A stretch of DNA of 64,000 nt from Cheiracanthium punctorium (GCA_038373885.1 JAWZYV010011918.1:1-64000), one strand, 5' to 3'; positions 11,298-23,787 are shown, counted from the stretch's first letter. Notes: generated from the letters alone by a model not told the origin. Program-made: numbers and translations.

Positions 11298-12600
11298 TTG
11301 ATGTGAAGGCTGAAGAAAGGTTTTCTGCACATGTTGAGTGAATGTTATTACTAAATTAACTGAATGTAATTTTCATATTTGAAGTATACCGCTGTTTTGT
11401 AAACGCAAAGGTACGCCCCTTTATTTCGCTGAGGGATTGATATGTATACATTCCTTTTTTTCGGAAAATATAAAAAAATGAGCTCGGTATCGTATAAATA
11501 GAAATTCAGAGTAGTCTTTTAGTTGTACAATGTCAGTAGGTTCATTTCATGCATTTAGTGTGATAGGAAATTTTCAAAAACTTTGTTGAAAGATTTTAAA
11601 CGAGGGGTGTACAAATCGCAACGAAAGTGCCATACTTGGCGCATTGAATTTTTGCGCCTACTTATTGCTTTGAGACAGATGGAAGAATTTTTTAACAATT
11701 TCGTGTTCGGAAATGTTTTATTTCTTATAATTTATTAAAATCAGTCTATTGGTTATTAAAATTCTAAAATCCTTTATATTTCTTAAATTTTGATGAAACA
11801 ATTATAACACGAAACCTGAAAAGGAAGCAACTCTACACTCCAAAACTCGAACCAACTTCCCGGTTCACCTATCAAACTCAAAAAAATAATTCTAGATCCT
11901 TCTTCAGAACAATAATGTCAGTTCTGAGTTCACAAGTTACTACTTTTCCTCTCCTAAACTAAGACCTACCCGTATTCATATTTTCTTTGTTGACTCGTAA
12001 AGTAAAATAGGCGCTTTAATTGAACGGCGCATCTGAAATAGTCAGAGAAAAAAAATTGGCGCATTATTTGCAAAAATTTGGCCACCACTATTTTAAATGC
12101 AGGCCTACCTTGTCATGTTAAAGTACGTTGAGCAAATAATTGTTGAATATTCCAGTTCTAAAACAACCGGTATTTTAGGTTGCACGATATATTTATTTAT
12201 ATCATCAGTTAAAAGTTGTTTCTAACTTCGGCTGTGAGTCTGAACGGCAGTCAATTTCTTTGCTTTGAATTAAGCAATGCCAAATATATTTTTTTATGCA
12301 GATGTGCTCTTTAGCTTAAGTTTTATTTATTTTAAAGAAACAATAATAAACCTTTAAGTAATCATATGTATTTAAGTTCAATTTATCATAAAATAAAATA
12401 TTTTAATAAGTACGGCACTACACTTAATTCATCAATGAGTAATTAGTTCATTGATGAACTAAGCATTCTTTTCATGTTATGCTAATCAACATTCCAACCC
12501 ATAAACAATCTAAACATTGTTGGAATTCTAATTAATGTTTTCAGTGTTCAAAAGCTAAGATCTTGTGCATTCCTCAGTGTTTGTGTCATCTTGATTTTTT
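11298..12600. other. Noncoding stretch
   Basis: No coding region or bounded element found. A small inverted repeat TTCATCAATGA/TCATTGATGAA lies at about 12428-12460. Confidence 0.4.
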
Positions 12601-12639
12601 CCATTACCCAGAAATCAAAACGTCTTGCGAACGATGGTT

Positions 12640-13210
12640 CTTCTACTTTTTTCGATCATTCCGCTTCAAATTTGTTATAAGGTTCAATTTACTTCCTTTC
12701 TCTATCTCTCTTTCCCTTTTATTTATTTATTTATTTATTTTTAATTTTTAATTCTATTTAGTTTGCTGTTATTGTGCGTGTTTTATGTATTTACCTTATG
12801 TTTATACTATCGTTTTAAAAGAATAAGGTGTTGCCGTGCATGATATTTTTTTAAAAATGTTTGTTTGTATTTTAACATTTTTATTGTCCTTTTGTGTTTT
12901 TATTTTGTTTTGTTTTTTGTATGGTTTTTTTTTTTAGTTTTTTTTTGTTTGTTTCTTAGTTATTTTCTTTTTCTATATTGTCTTTTCTTTTTATCTATAT
13001 CTTATTTTTATCTACATTCTTTTTTCCCCTTCCTCCCTTGTTTTTTCTTCCTTCCGAATGGCAACTTGTTCTTCGGTTTTGCTTTTTGTTTATCTTTCAG
13101 TCTCCGCTCTTCTGCGACACTGTGTGCTGACGTCTGCTGAAGAAGGCTAAAAATTTTTTAATGCCGAAACGATCGTACAGGTTCATAAGTACCGTTTCAC
13201 GTTTTTATTT
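12640..13210 (+). other. T-rich low-complexity tract with repeat-like 3' part
   Basis: The region is extremely T-rich (ATTT repeats near 12720-12740, TTTG runs 12880-12960). This produces a long, Phe-rich open frame at 12865-13140 that should not be taken as a protein. After 13130 comes a GAAGAAGGC...GCCGAAACG phrase of the kind found in dispersed arthropod retroelement tails, but no reverse transcriptase is present. Confidence 0.4.
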
Positions 13211-14047
13211 CATAAAGTTTTATTTATCTCATCTTTTAACGCCAGTTTCTTTTTCAGTGTTTTTTTATGATTTAAATTAAATTTGAAACTTACAGTTCTG
13301 AATATGCCTTGTGACTAACTACAAGTCTATTGATCTCTTCTTTTTTTTTTTTGGACATATTAAGCAATCTTCTATTCTGATAAACAAAATATACGGAGTA
13401 TTTCAAACGTGTAGCAAGCAGCTAATTAGCTGTACTTTACTCGTAACTGCTGTATCCTAATTGTCGATGGAATGGAAGTGTAGATTGATAACATCAAAAC
13501 ATTAATAGCGTTTCACGGAATAATTTGTGAACTTTAATACCGAAATTTTTTTATTTTAAAATCACGTTGTTATTAAAGATTACAAAGTAGTGTTATCGCA
13601 CAATGGCGGCAATCTAAATACAAAAGAGATTTAATTATAAATACTATTACTATTCACGCTTTATTACATTGATGTTGATTTTCAAACTCTAACGAATTTG
13701 TACATATTTTTCTCAAAGTCTAATATTTGTTCCAGTGTAGTGCTGTCTTAGTTAATGACAGTTATCTATTCTTAGGGCTGAAATAAAATATCCTGAATAT
13801 TGTTAAACACTCAGGAGCACATTTGTTAAATAAAAGCTACAAGTTATTAAAAACTAGCGAATCCTCCGCAATGAATATGCAGTTAAGTTGTAAAAATGTT
13901 ACCAAGTTATGTCTCTTTCGTAATAGCAAGTGTAAGAAGTTAGTAAGTACTTTCTTTTTACTTTCCGTTTCACCCCAGATTGTCAATGTTTCTACCCCGA
14001 TACGTTGCAATTTACTGCCAATAAACAAGTACTATTACATACTTCAT
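13211..14047. other. Noncoding stretch
   Basis: Two overlapping short frames on opposite strands (13823-14071) have no family resemblance. Nothing else is supported. Confidence 0.4.
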
Positions 14048-14218
14048 AGCTGCCAGCTTTACGAAATATAATTTACCACTTTTGTAAACAATAATTTTCG
14101 AGTTAATGTCTGCATTTATACAACAATATGAGTTGGTATGTTACATCTCTAAAGTAAATTTTAAAAAAAGCACTGTTTACCAAGAGTGGTTAGTTATATT
14201 CCTTGAAGATTGGCAATT
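14048..14218. mobile_element. MITE of the AGCTGCCAAC family
   Basis: The left end CATAGCTGCCAGC leads into AATATAATTTACCAC. The right end, read on the complement, gives TTGCCAATC...GGAATATAACTAACCAC, so the two are inverted relatives. Ends and length (~170 bp) match the better preserved copy at 49455-49634. The target duplication is not recognisable here. Confidence 0.55.
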
Positions 14219-14350
14219 ATAACGGACTTTCGATTTTTTCTTAACAGCACATCTATTCTGTTGCCAATAGGAAGTCAGAGGTTATTTTCTTGGCGCTGCT
14301 TCGCATACATGGATTCTTTAAAATTTAGAAGTGAATAAATAATATTTCCC

Positions 14351-14387
14351 TAGTAGCAATAAACCGAAAAAGGGTTTATTGCTACTA
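14351..14387. repeat. Perfect 15-bp hairpin
   Basis: TAGTAGCAATAAACC (14351-14365) and its exact complement (14373-14387) flank a 7-nt loop GAAAAAG. It is too short for a typical pre-miRNA and has no T-run next to it. Confidence 0.85.
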
Positions 14388-14538
14388 TAGACTGCAATAG
14401 AAATAACGTTCCCACAACTAGAAATTAAGAACGGCGTAATAGTTTACTGTTACTGGAGCTTAATTGCATCTTTCAGAAAGAAAAAAGTGATTTGTGTGTA
14501 TGGTTGACAAGATAGAATAAAAGTTTAAAAAGATAAAA

Positions 14539-14575
14539 ATGCCCATAACCAAGAAGTTTTACTTGTTATGGGCAT
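14539..14575. repeat. Hairpin with ATGCCCATAAC arms
   Basis: ATGCCCATAACCAAG (14539-14553) pairs with CTTGTTATGGGCAT (14562-14575), with one bulged base and an 8-nt loop. Confidence 0.8.
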
Positions 14576-15616
14576 AAATACAAATGAAGTTCTTTGCAAG
14601 AGTTTCCTGCGAAGAAAATAAAAAAAGTTAGTTCAAAAATTATTAAATGCATTCAGCGGTGTATTAAAATCGAATCTTAACACACTTTCGTAGTTCGAAA
14701 TCTTAATTCTGGAAAAAAAAAAGAAAAAAAAAATAAAAAAAGAGTTACTTTGTGTAAAAGGTGACAAAAAATCTTCTTTTCTTAAGGTAATTATTAGTAA
14801 AAACTCTTTTTGCTTATTAAGTGTTTTACTAAAATAATAGCGCACTGAAAGCTGTAGCAACATTAGAAATTCTTTATAGAAGTAAGCAACTGTAAAAATT
14901 CGCACCTCAAATTTATTCCGCAAGTAGCCCAGTAATTCATTATGCTTCAACGTGCTGATAAGAGCTTTGATAAATTTATACCTTTATCTCTTTTACGTAA
15001 CTTTTCACATTTGTGTACTGATGAATTTAAAACAAGGTTTTGTTATAACAATTATTTATTCCCAGGATAATTTATCTTTAGTTTGCGATAAACAGGGTAA
15101 TCACGACTTAGCAAGTAAGGACAATATCACGAACCTTAATTACCCTCAAATTAGAAGATAATTATCTGCTAATGGTGTCGATCGGTGTGCTGATTTGATC
15201 GGAGATTGCGATTATATGGAATGTTTCTTTGTTCAAAGCATCAAAACGCCTTCTAATTACTCAAATTAAATTTTGCTTGTTTTGAAACAATGATAAGACG
15301 ACAAGAGGAGATTAAAGAAGAAGCACTTAAAGTTGGAATGGTTTGACAACAATTGTAGTGATATAGTGATATCTATTGTTACACAATTAGTTCTTGAGAC
15401 ACTTTTTGTTATGTTCACCTGTTTGTCTGTTCGTATGAATGCAACAGAATCTTGTAATTCAATTTTCACCCACTTTCCGACAACTATGAAATTTTGAGCC
15501 CGTATAAAGAATCATTAAGAAGACAATAGTATTGAAAATGATGCATATAGTATGAATTTGAATATTTAGCTATTTTTTAGATGAGTGCAAAGCAGTTTCA
15601 GTAAATATAATCTATC

Positions 15617-15670
15617 ATAGCTACCAACATGTACGGAATAGAATCAGCCACTTTTTGTAAAGTTATTTTT
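15617..15670 (+). repeat. Diverged AGCTGCCAAC-family terminus
   Basis: CATAGCTACCAAC is followed by GGAATAGAATCAGCCACTTT, recognisable against the 49455 element. A partial inverted partner (AATGGTTAGTTATATT) occurs near 16038, so an old ~430-bp copy is possible. Confidence 0.4.
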
Positions 15671-16050
15671 TTAAATATTTTTGAAACACCATTGGACATC
15701 ATCGGAATTAACGTAACGTAATATTTAGAAGCTAGTGAAGAGCAGCTTCTCATCTCCGGTACATATTAAGTGGAAGTGAAAACTGTCGCCTCATAAATAT
15801 TTTCACTGTTAGTTATTACTTGTACAGATCAAAGTTTTAGGTTTTCCCGGAAAATTACATATCACCATTTTCTAAATGCTTCTTTGAATATTCGAAAAAC
15901 TGGATTTGTTTTGACGCTCCACCACCTAGAGATAAGTGATGATTAATATTCTGGATGCACAGTGCAAGTCGGCAACTCTGCTGATAGATGGTAGGTACGC
16001 ATTAATTGTTTTAGAACGTAAAAATTACCGTTTGCGAAAAATGGTTAGTT

Positions 16051-16719
16051 ATATTGTGAACATGTTATTAGTTATATTTATGGACACTTAACTGTTGAAG
16101 TGAATTTCACAACTTGTATTCCCATCAGAAGGGTGAATTTCTAAATTCTAAATCCTAACGGATTTATAATTAACTATTCTTTATTTATTTATCTGTTTTT
16201 TAATCCATTCCTGGATTAAAAAACTGGAAATGAATTTCACCTGGAATTGAAGATCTCCTGTACAAAAACTTTAAAAAGAAGACCCATGAAGTTACCCAAG
16301 CCACATACATAAATTTCGGTTAGGCATTTTTCTTTATTGTTGTCCATTCATAAAGAATTGTGTTGTATATACTAGATGCAAATATATCGAAGAGTGCATA
16401 TTGTAACACATATCCTTTTAATCGTTGTTTGGGACCATTTTCTTTTTCCCCTGAAAACATAGCATCGAAGAATTTCTACTTAATCATTCGTCATCGCCAT
16501 CATTTAATCAAGTCTATGATTGTAGTGAGAATTATTTGCACGTGTATGAGACTTCAAGAGACAGACGATAAAGTAGATCAATATTTTCATTATTGACATC
16601 ATCCCATTAGCTGCTCGATCAACAAAACTTAAATGTGAATCGAAAGAGTATGCATACTATAATACTTTCTCTTCAATCTTTGAAAGGTTTGCACCCTGGC
16701 AGACGAGATACAGGAAACA
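16051..16719. other. Noncoding stretch
   Basis: A 78-codon frame (16360-16596) has no recognisable motif and no splice context. Nothing else is supported. Confidence 0.4.
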
Positions 16720-17149
16720 GTCAACGTCTCCTACATATAGAAAGATTTCCAACTCTAAAGTCACTAAGCTTTGGCATCAAGGTGGGCCTATAGTTAAAAG
16801 TTTTATTTTCAAAAAATTAAACAATTAGAAACTTCTGGTGAATGTACATATGAAAGCAATATTTTAATAATTTGAGATAAAAATATACTTTTATGACAAA
16901 TGGCAATTTTTAACCATGATTAGTTTGATAATTCAATAAGGAAATAGATCATAATGGATAGTTTTGTATGAGAAAGATATTTTAATTTTAATGTTTAATT
17001 TGAGGTATTTTCTAATACTTGTAGCATTCAACAGAGATTTTTAATAGTTTTATTTTGTGAAAATGAATCTTTTACAAGTAGGCCTAACAATGACGTCAAA
17101 GCTTGGTGACGTAGGAGTTGTAAGGCTTTCTATATCTAAGAGGTGCTGA
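16720..17149. mobile_element. MITE family M1, copy a
   Basis: The ~50-bp inverted ends read CAACxxCTCCTA(G/C)ATATAGAAAG on the left and CTTTCTATATCTAAGAGGTG on the right. Next to each lies a GACGTCA/CAAGCTTTGG segment. The interior is AT-rich with a conserved GTTTTATTTT...AATTAAA block. Five relatives lie at 17254, 19326, 19803, 35511 and 63275. No coding capacity. Confidence 0.7.
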
Positions 17150-17253
17150 TATTACGCGGTATTTTTTTCACTGGTAGCTACAGTGCTGAGATTTTGGCTT
17201 AACCCCTTTTTACCAGAAGAGTCGTGCAACCAATGGCGCGTGACTATGTTTAG

Positions 17254-17650
17254 TCCAACACCTCCTTCTTAGATGTAGAAGGCCATACAACTGATGCGTT
17301 GAAGTCATCATTAGATCCTGTAAGTGACTGACTGACTGAAGTGGGTGCTTGTCGGAGTTCCGGCACAGCGTGCACACCTCCAGTATGTAGTGAGTTGGAT
17401 GCAAGTAGAGGTCAACTACAATTAGCTGCTAGTTCAGAAGATCCTGTATGTTGGGATCACAGTTTTAATTTCAAAACATAAAACTATTTAAAATTTCTGG
17501 TGAGTTTTTTCACTCATAAAAACTTTTTAATGATTTAAGATAGAAAAATTAATAAATGGCAAATACAATTTTTGACCATCACTAATTGTATAATATGATA
17601 CAGAAGTAGATCACTATGAATTATTTTGTAGATAAATTTTAAGTGAACCA
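17254..17650. mobile_element. MITE family M1, copy b (right end missing)
   Basis: The left end TCCAACACCTCCTTCTTAGA matches M1, followed by the ACAGTTTTAATTTC and AAAACTATTTAAAATTTCTG blocks of the family interior. The copy fades after about 17640 with no right terminus. A 64-codon minus-strand frame at 17210-17404 is incidental. Confidence 0.6.
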
Positions 17651-19099
17651 AATCCATTTAGTGGAAACCGTCCCAAAGCAGTCCGGTCGACGAAAACGCT
17701 GGCGAAGAACAGCATTCCTTTCCTGTGTTGCTATGGGAGACGAGCTTCAAACAACTTGGCCACTTCCAGCACACAATAATCAATTTAAAAGCTGTATTTT
17801 TTACCGGAATATAGATTTATAGAATATTCACTTTTTTTTAACTATATCTTACTGACTGCATAGACGTCTGAAGTCCCTTCAAAGCCTTGGGACATAGCTC
17901 TTGCCTTTGTGAGCATCTCTCAGTCTGAACTGAAGGGTTTTAACATAATCTGCTCAACTAATACGCCGTGCTCCAATGAACTGTGATTTTAGGGATTTAT
18001 CTCACTTGATTTTTTTCATCTTACTATGCAAGGGGCTATTTCCACGAGGACCTTAACGGGACGGATTTAACTCTGCCCCCTGTGCCAATCCATGGTTCCT
18101 ATACCAATCTAGAATTTGTCAATCTGAATATTTGGTTTTTCATGTTTCAGCTATATACTGGAGAGAAGGCTTATAGATTTTAGGAGATTCATTAATCGGC
18201 CGTCATCTGTCAGTCACTAGTTTTGCATTTAGTTTCCCTGTTGCAAATGTAAAATTTTTATACGGATAGCAACGACTGTCAAAATATTGCTTATCTGTTG
18301 CTATTTTGCCATAACTGGTTTTTTCTCAAATGCGGAATGTTACATAATTTAGTCCAAATTATCTTGGAAAACGTTGGTACTATTTGAAAAAAAAAAGTCA
18401 CTTTATTTTCTAAATTCACTAAACATTTCTCAGTTAGTTAATTTTTAATTTACCCTATAATGACGGGTATGTCTAAAAGAAAATATTCGTTTTATTTCTC
18501 TAATCCAATTAATTGAACGCATCGATTGCTTTCATATAAAAACGCATAAAAAAGAGAAAAATACATCAAAAGACCAATAACACTTGGTGACCCCTCAACT
18601 CTTCTCCTCTCTTGATATCTAGCTTAAATGAAGCGAAAAATGAAATCGCGACGAATCAAAGACACCCGGATGATGAGAACAGTTGCAAGAGCATCGATCG
18701 TGCATCAGATGGCAGAAGTTCTTTTCTCTGGAGTAGCAATTTTCTTATTTATATTGGATACGCCAATAATAATAAATAAAATTCATCGCTTATTGTCTGA
18801 TGTAACATAGTAAAAAGTTTCATTAAGTACAGAATAGCAGAAACTTATTTATTGCTAAAGCAATATAACAAAGAAATGCATGTGTAAAAATGTACTACAA
18901 CTTCTTTTTTTAGTGGTATTTAACAAAAAATGTTAATGTAAAATTATATCAAAAACTTTTTATATAAAATTATATAAATAACTTTTCACAATAGCCCCGG
19001 GGCTATTGATTTTTTTTAATTTGAAATCATATATAAATTGTATAATAAGGATATTTAAATATAATTCTGAAAAGAAAGGATGAGATTTAGAGACACTTA
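17651..19099. other. Noncoding stretch
   Basis: The segment 17660-17770 is less AT-rich (CGACGAAAACGCTGGCGAAG) and might be an old coding or repeat remnant, but I cannot identify it. No other feature is supported. Confidence 0.35.
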
Positions 19100-19261
19100 C
19101 AGAGTTGCCAAGTCTCCGGCTTTTTTCGGGTGATTTCCCACCGCCAATTTTTACTTACAAATTTATACTTAAAATAAGTCCAAATATTTAATGCATAATA
19201 AAACTGTCTAAAAACTGTGGTGGGAAATCTCCCGGAAAAAGCCGGAGACTTCGTAGCTCTG
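19100..19261. mobile_element. 162-bp MITE with 6-bp flanking repeat
   Basis: The ends CAGAGTTGCCAAGTCTCCGG and, on the complement, CAGAGCTACGAAGTCTCCGG are inverted for about 45 bp. CACTTA flanks both sides (19094-19099 and 19262-19267). The interior AAACTGT(C/G)TAAAAA(C/T)TGTGG is shared with the 161-bp element at 32816, so the two are one family. Confidence 0.8.
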
Positions 19262-19325
19262 CACTTATAAAAATAATAATAATAACAAAATTAGAAACGT
19301 TTGGATGTCTATGAATATTGATGAA

Positions 19326-19734
19326 AGCAACACATCCTGGATATAGAAAGCCCTACAACTCCTACCTGACTAATTTCTGACGCCATAACTAAACATTCGA
19401 GACGTCACCACAGTTTTAATTTAAAAGTAAAACTATTTAAAATTCCTGGTGACTGCTACAAATATTAGAAAATATCTTAAAATAAATATTAAAATTAAAA
19501 TAGCTTTCTCATATAAAATTATTCATTATGATCTAATTAATAATCGTTACAACTGCCGTTTGTTATAAGATTACACTTTTATCTCAAATTATTAAAATAT
19601 TGCTACCCATGGGTAAATTTACCAGAAATTTCTAATAGTTTTAATTTATGAAAAAAAACTTTTAAATATATGCCCGATAATGACGTCCGAGTTGTAAAGC
19701 TTTTTATTTGCAGGCTGCGTTGATGAAAGCCATT
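19326..19734. mobile_element. MITE family M1, copy c
   Basis: The left end reads CAACACATCCTGGATATAGA followed by AAGCCCTACAACTCC. The right end has AATGACGTCCGAGTTGTAAA then a degraded terminus. The interior carries the family blocks CACAGTTTTAATTTAAAAG and AAACTATTTAAAATTCCTGG. Confidence 0.65.
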
Positions 19735-19802
19735 CTTAAACGACCATACGTTAGACCTTTTTATTTTGCGTTCTGTTCATTTTAGTTTTTCATTAACGTC
19801 AG

Positions 19803-20332
19803 TGTCAACACCTTCTAGATATAAAAAGGCTTACAACTGAAGCTTTACGTCATCACCCAATCTTACTTATGATATCAAAGTTTTATTTTCAAAAAGTATA
19901 ATATTTAAAATTTCTGATCAGTGCTACAAATATTTTAAAACATCTGATGTTTAAGATAAAAATTAAAATACCTGTCTGATACAAGATAATTCAGTATGAT
20001 CTATTTCTGTATCATATTATGTAATAGTGATGGTTAAAGAATGTCATTTGTCGTAAAATTAATTTTTCTATCTTAAATTATTGAAATTTTTTATGTTGGA
20101 GAAAATTAACCGCAAATCTTAACAAGTTTTAATTTTTAAAAATAAAACTGTGATGTCACCGTATAAGACTCCACTATATGATATAAAACCACATGATGTC
20201 CACCTTTCACACTGAAGCAGCTTACGCTGTGACACCTCATTATGACCGAACTTCAGTCAGTCAGTCGTATAAGAAGACGTAGTGATGACGTCAAAACTAG
20301 AGTTGGCCTTTCTATATCTAGAATGTGTTGAC
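19803..20332. mobile_element. MITE family M1, copy d (best-preserved ends)
   Basis: GTCAACACCTTCTAGATATA at the left and TATATCTAGAATGTGTTGAC at the right are near-perfect inverted complements, giving the clearest definition of the family terminus. At 530 bp it is about 100 bp longer than other copies, with a duplicated GATGTCA region near the right end. I could not define a target duplication. Confidence 0.75.
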
Positions 20333-20649
20333 AATGTCCGGTTTTACCCAGTTGCTCAGATTTCATCGTAAAGCAATGAAATTTCAATTCTGGCGGAATT
20401 AAACTTCACGAATACGATTGAGAAAATAAAAAAAGTTACATCTTAAATTGAAAATTTCAAATCTATATTAAGAAAAGGTCACAAAGTACTCAAAATGCTA
20501 AATATAGTGATAGGAAATAGTAAGTTGTTAAGATACATATGTAAAATGAAATTCTATTTTCTGCAAATAGAACTAAAAAACTGACAAATTCACAGCCAGA
20601 AATTGAGCCAAGTTATTTTAAATAATTTACAATCGCAGTCGAAGGTACA

Positions 20650-21260
20650 TTTTCAAGCTGGGGTAAGCCGAAGTTACGCTGTTTCTTGGAGTTCTGTGAC
20701 TGAAGCCACTTGACGGGGAGGGTGCGGAAGGCTGCCGTCGGAGTTCTGGTACTTCGTACTTGAAGTGCAGGTGGAAGTCGCTCTTTTTAATAGTTCCTGC
20801 CAATTGAAGGAAACGTCGCCTGTCAACCTTTCTGTACCACCATGCTGTTGAATCAACATGCTGTTCTCGGCACTGGCCCGTGGACTATATGGAGCATACG
20901 CCATTCTCTTCTGTGATTTTGCTACCTCAGCAGGTGGCAGTTGACCTGCGGTATGGTGGTTCTACTGATGTTGGAGGAGATTCCTGTTAATGATGAGCTG
21001 TCGCCAAGATTTTGCTGCTGGAGCAATAAGCAGCTGGTTACAACCGAGCAACCCGTTGAAACCTGCTTCTCGGGGGGTAATGCGGGTGTGTTTCCATCGC
21101 TCTTTTTTACTTTTCAATCTTTGCAACTTTCATGCAGCTTTTTCTGCTGTTCTTCTCCCTTCCTCTCTTCGAATGCTCTCCGACCATACTTGGGCTGTCA
21201 TCTAGTTCAGTTACGAACTGTTTCCGAAGAAATACCCCAGCCAAGTTGTTGGGTTCTCTT
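20650..21260 (-). pseudogene. Broken coding remnant, possibly mastermind-like
   Basis: Composition shifts here toward codon-like sequence on the minus strand. Near 21190 a frame reads PKYGRRAFEERKGEEQQKK then LHESC, then a TGA, then KSDGNTPALPPEKQVSTG and a Q-rich LLLQQQNLGDSSSL run that stops at a TAG. After one frame change it continues QLPPAEVAKSQKRMAYAPYS and on through SFNWQELLKRATST to a stop near 20677. The arrangement of a charged KY...EEQQ..LH..C..K.K helix before Q/S/T-rich sequence recalls the MamL-1 Notch-binding helix and Q-rich tail of mastermind coactivators. That is a pattern judgement, not a match I could test. Stops plus the frame change show it is not functional. A decayed exon or retrocopy are both possible; no poly-A tail was seen. 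Confidence 0.4.
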
Positions 21261-22553
21261 ATTACAAGATTTTCAATTCACACGCTTCAGTTTTTATCAT
21301 TTCGGGAGGTTAGCGCGTGGCGCCTAGGTACTCCATTAAAAATCCACTTCGGTTCGGTTCGTTTTGATTGACTGGTTGGAAATGCCATTATTTCCCAAGA
21401 CTGTAATGTGTGGAAAGTACTTATCTGCATTCAAGCTGTAGATTAGGTACGTTGTAAGAGAGCGTACTAATCCACGTTAAATTAAGAAATGTTTTTTTTA
21501 AAATTACGCGATATTAAATAACAGCAAGCAAATTCATCATATTTAAATGCATATTTGTCGATGCATGATTATTTAAAGAAATGCCCTTTGTTTCAGAAGG
21601 GTCTTACAAAATAATGAATACTGTAAATAAAATTTCTACCGACAAATAATGCTATCAACTCAACCTTAAAACTCATTTATTCTCAGAAATGATTTTCGTG
21701 GAGTTTCTCGACAAATGTCACATTTCATGACCGACTCCATATTTTCATATACCTACATGCAGTAGCCGCTAGCACCGTTTTACTAGGGTTCTGGATTCAC
21801 AAAAACTACGGGTAAATTATTAAAATTCAATGTTTACGTTTCCCAAAGGAAAGTGAATGTTTTAATTCAAATCAATTTCATTCGCACTTAATGTCTATTT
21901 GCAATAGTCTCATTTTTACGGAATAACGTTAAATAAAACTGCCAATACATATTACCATTTTTTTCTCAAATTCAAGATAAAAAATAAGCATTATTACATC
22001 ATTAAATAACTCATATAATTCATTATTATATTACCGTTTTTTTCTTCTTTATTTTTTTTTGCATTTAACAATTCTTACTTGTGAAATTATATATGGGATT
22101 TTTAAACATTATTTCAAAATAGCACAATGTAAAAAAATAAAGAAAAGCATTTTTTATTTTTTTTTATTTTACCATTGCGTAACGGTGAAACATTTACCTA
22201 AGATTTGTTATGCCTTCTATATATATTTATTACTTAGCATTTTCAAAGAGGTAAAGTTTTTACTGCCACAAAATCTGCCGATTATAATTCTTTATTATAA
22301 ATTTTATATGGTGTTGCGGGGAATGTAACCACTGTGTAAAAAGGGAATCCGGCGAAAACGGAAAGTTGATATGCTAGAGTAAAGCAACAAGAAAATTTAA
22401 AACGATACATTTAAAATAATAATTTGGGATAGTCGGTGACGAATAACGATTGGGGATGAATAAAGTTCAACTGTCTCAAATGTAAACGTCAAACCTCATA
22501 ATCGCAAATCACAGAAGCAAAATAGGCGTAAAAATTTTCTTGTGAATATATTT
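21261..22553. other. AT-rich noncoding stretch
   Basis: No coding region, RNA gene or bounded repeat can be supported between the coding remnant and the long inverted-repeat element. Confidence 0.45.
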
Positions 22554-22650
22554 CAAGGCTGCCTACTTCTTTGCATACAGTAATTTTTTTAAATATTTTT
22601 TTGAAATGATACTGAACCTATGTTTAGTCTAGTCATCTTAGTAGTTTAAC

Positions 22651-23787
22651 CTCGGAATTTGAAATACCCAGCTATAAACTTGTATAAACTTTTATTTTGA
22701 CATCCTAAAACTTGTCTGAAAACCTACATATCGTAGGGTGTCCGCGTCTTTCAAAATTTAAGGTCAAAGGTCACAAAAATCGATTTTTTCCACATTTTCC
22801 GCAAATATCTCGTTTCCTATGGGGTTTACGCTATTTGTATGTATTATCAATATTGTAGAGCAGTGGTGCGCAAACTATTTTCATCTGTGACCCCCTAATT
22901 TGTGTAATATTTTGTCGTGACCCCCTATTTTGAGTAAAATTTTGTCGCGACCCCTGGATAGACAGTAGACATTTTGTTTAATTGAAAAAAGTTACATTGA
23001 AATTCTTTCTGGGAGTTGCTCTTACAGGGTGTTTTTAAAAGAGTGTCGTGACGTCATCGATTGAAATAACGCGTTTTTAAACTAGCGGACCAAACTTATA
23101 AACCACCATAAAAATGTTATAAAAGTTGTAAGATTATAAAAATCAGTTAATCAATCAACACATAATTTTATGAAACAATGCTTTATTTATGCATATGGAT
23201 ATAAATATTTTTTAATGAAAAATACTTTAAAAAACACTTTTATACATCATATGACATATACATCATAAAAAGTCAATGTGAAATATGTGCTTGCAAAGAG
23301 CTCATGATTGCTTCTTGTTCGGATCTGTATTGGAAATCGCAAGTCGTAAGTCATTCTCTGGATCCAATCAAGATCGATGTTTTGTTTTAATGGAAAATAA
23401 TTTTGAAGATCACTATGCATGATCAATTTGCAGATCACTATGCATGATAACGCGCTTTTGAAGCCTCGTGATAGCGATCGCGAATATCGCGCTCGTAAAA
23501 TAATAATTGTCAGTTTCTTCTCTTGTATTATTTGAGTTCTTTGAAATGAATAATTGTAGATTTTTCATAAATTTGAATCTCTTTGAATTTGGAGACCTCC
23601 AAAAATTTTCTCGCGACCCCCGGATTGCGCACCGCTGTGGTAGAGGATAAAATTCTCTACAACTTTTGTACCAAAAGTTTTTTTTTGTACTTTGAATCGT
23701 TTTCGAGATAGAGAGTAGTGAGCGCGCAGTATTGAACTATGTAGAGTACCATTTAAGGTTAACAGGTAGTCCCGATCAAAAACCCGC
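22651..23787 (+). repeat. Left long inverted arm, interrupted by hAT element
   Basis: Arm landmarks, in order, are TACCCAGCTATAAACTTGTA, GGGTGTCCGCGTC, CGATTTTTTCCACATTTTCC, GGGGTTTACGCTATTTGTAT, then (after the hAT insertion at 22861-23637) TAGAGGATAAAATTCTCTAC, TGAGCGCGCAG and GTAGTCCCGATCAAAAAC. Confidence 0.9.
22861..23637. mobile_element. hAT-type nonautonomous element, copy A1
   Basis: The termini are CAGTGGTGCGCAAAC and, on the complement of the right end, CAGCGGTGCGCAATC, a typical hAT end. The flanking octamers TTGTAGAG (22853-22860) and TGGTAGAG (23638-23645) form an 8-bp target duplication with one mismatch. It sits inside the left arm of the long-TIR element, so it arrived later. 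Near the right end AGATCACTATGCATGAT is repeated twice. A second copy, A2, is at 60099-63242. No transposase is encoded. Confidence 0.9.

Noticed and set aside
12865..13140. 91-codon hydrophobic, Phe-rich frame that looks like a membrane protein
   Set aside because: It is produced by a T-rich low-complexity tract; residues are almost only F, L, Y, S and C with no domain or splice context.
14351..14387. Candidate microRNA hairpin
   Set aside because: A 15-bp perfect stem with a 7-nt loop is too short for an animal pre-miRNA and lacks the usual mismatches.
20941..21327. 128-codon plus-strand frame with Cys-rich text
   Set aside because: The minus strand of the same DNA shows more convincing protein-like sequence and Q-rich codons; the plus frame is its shadow.
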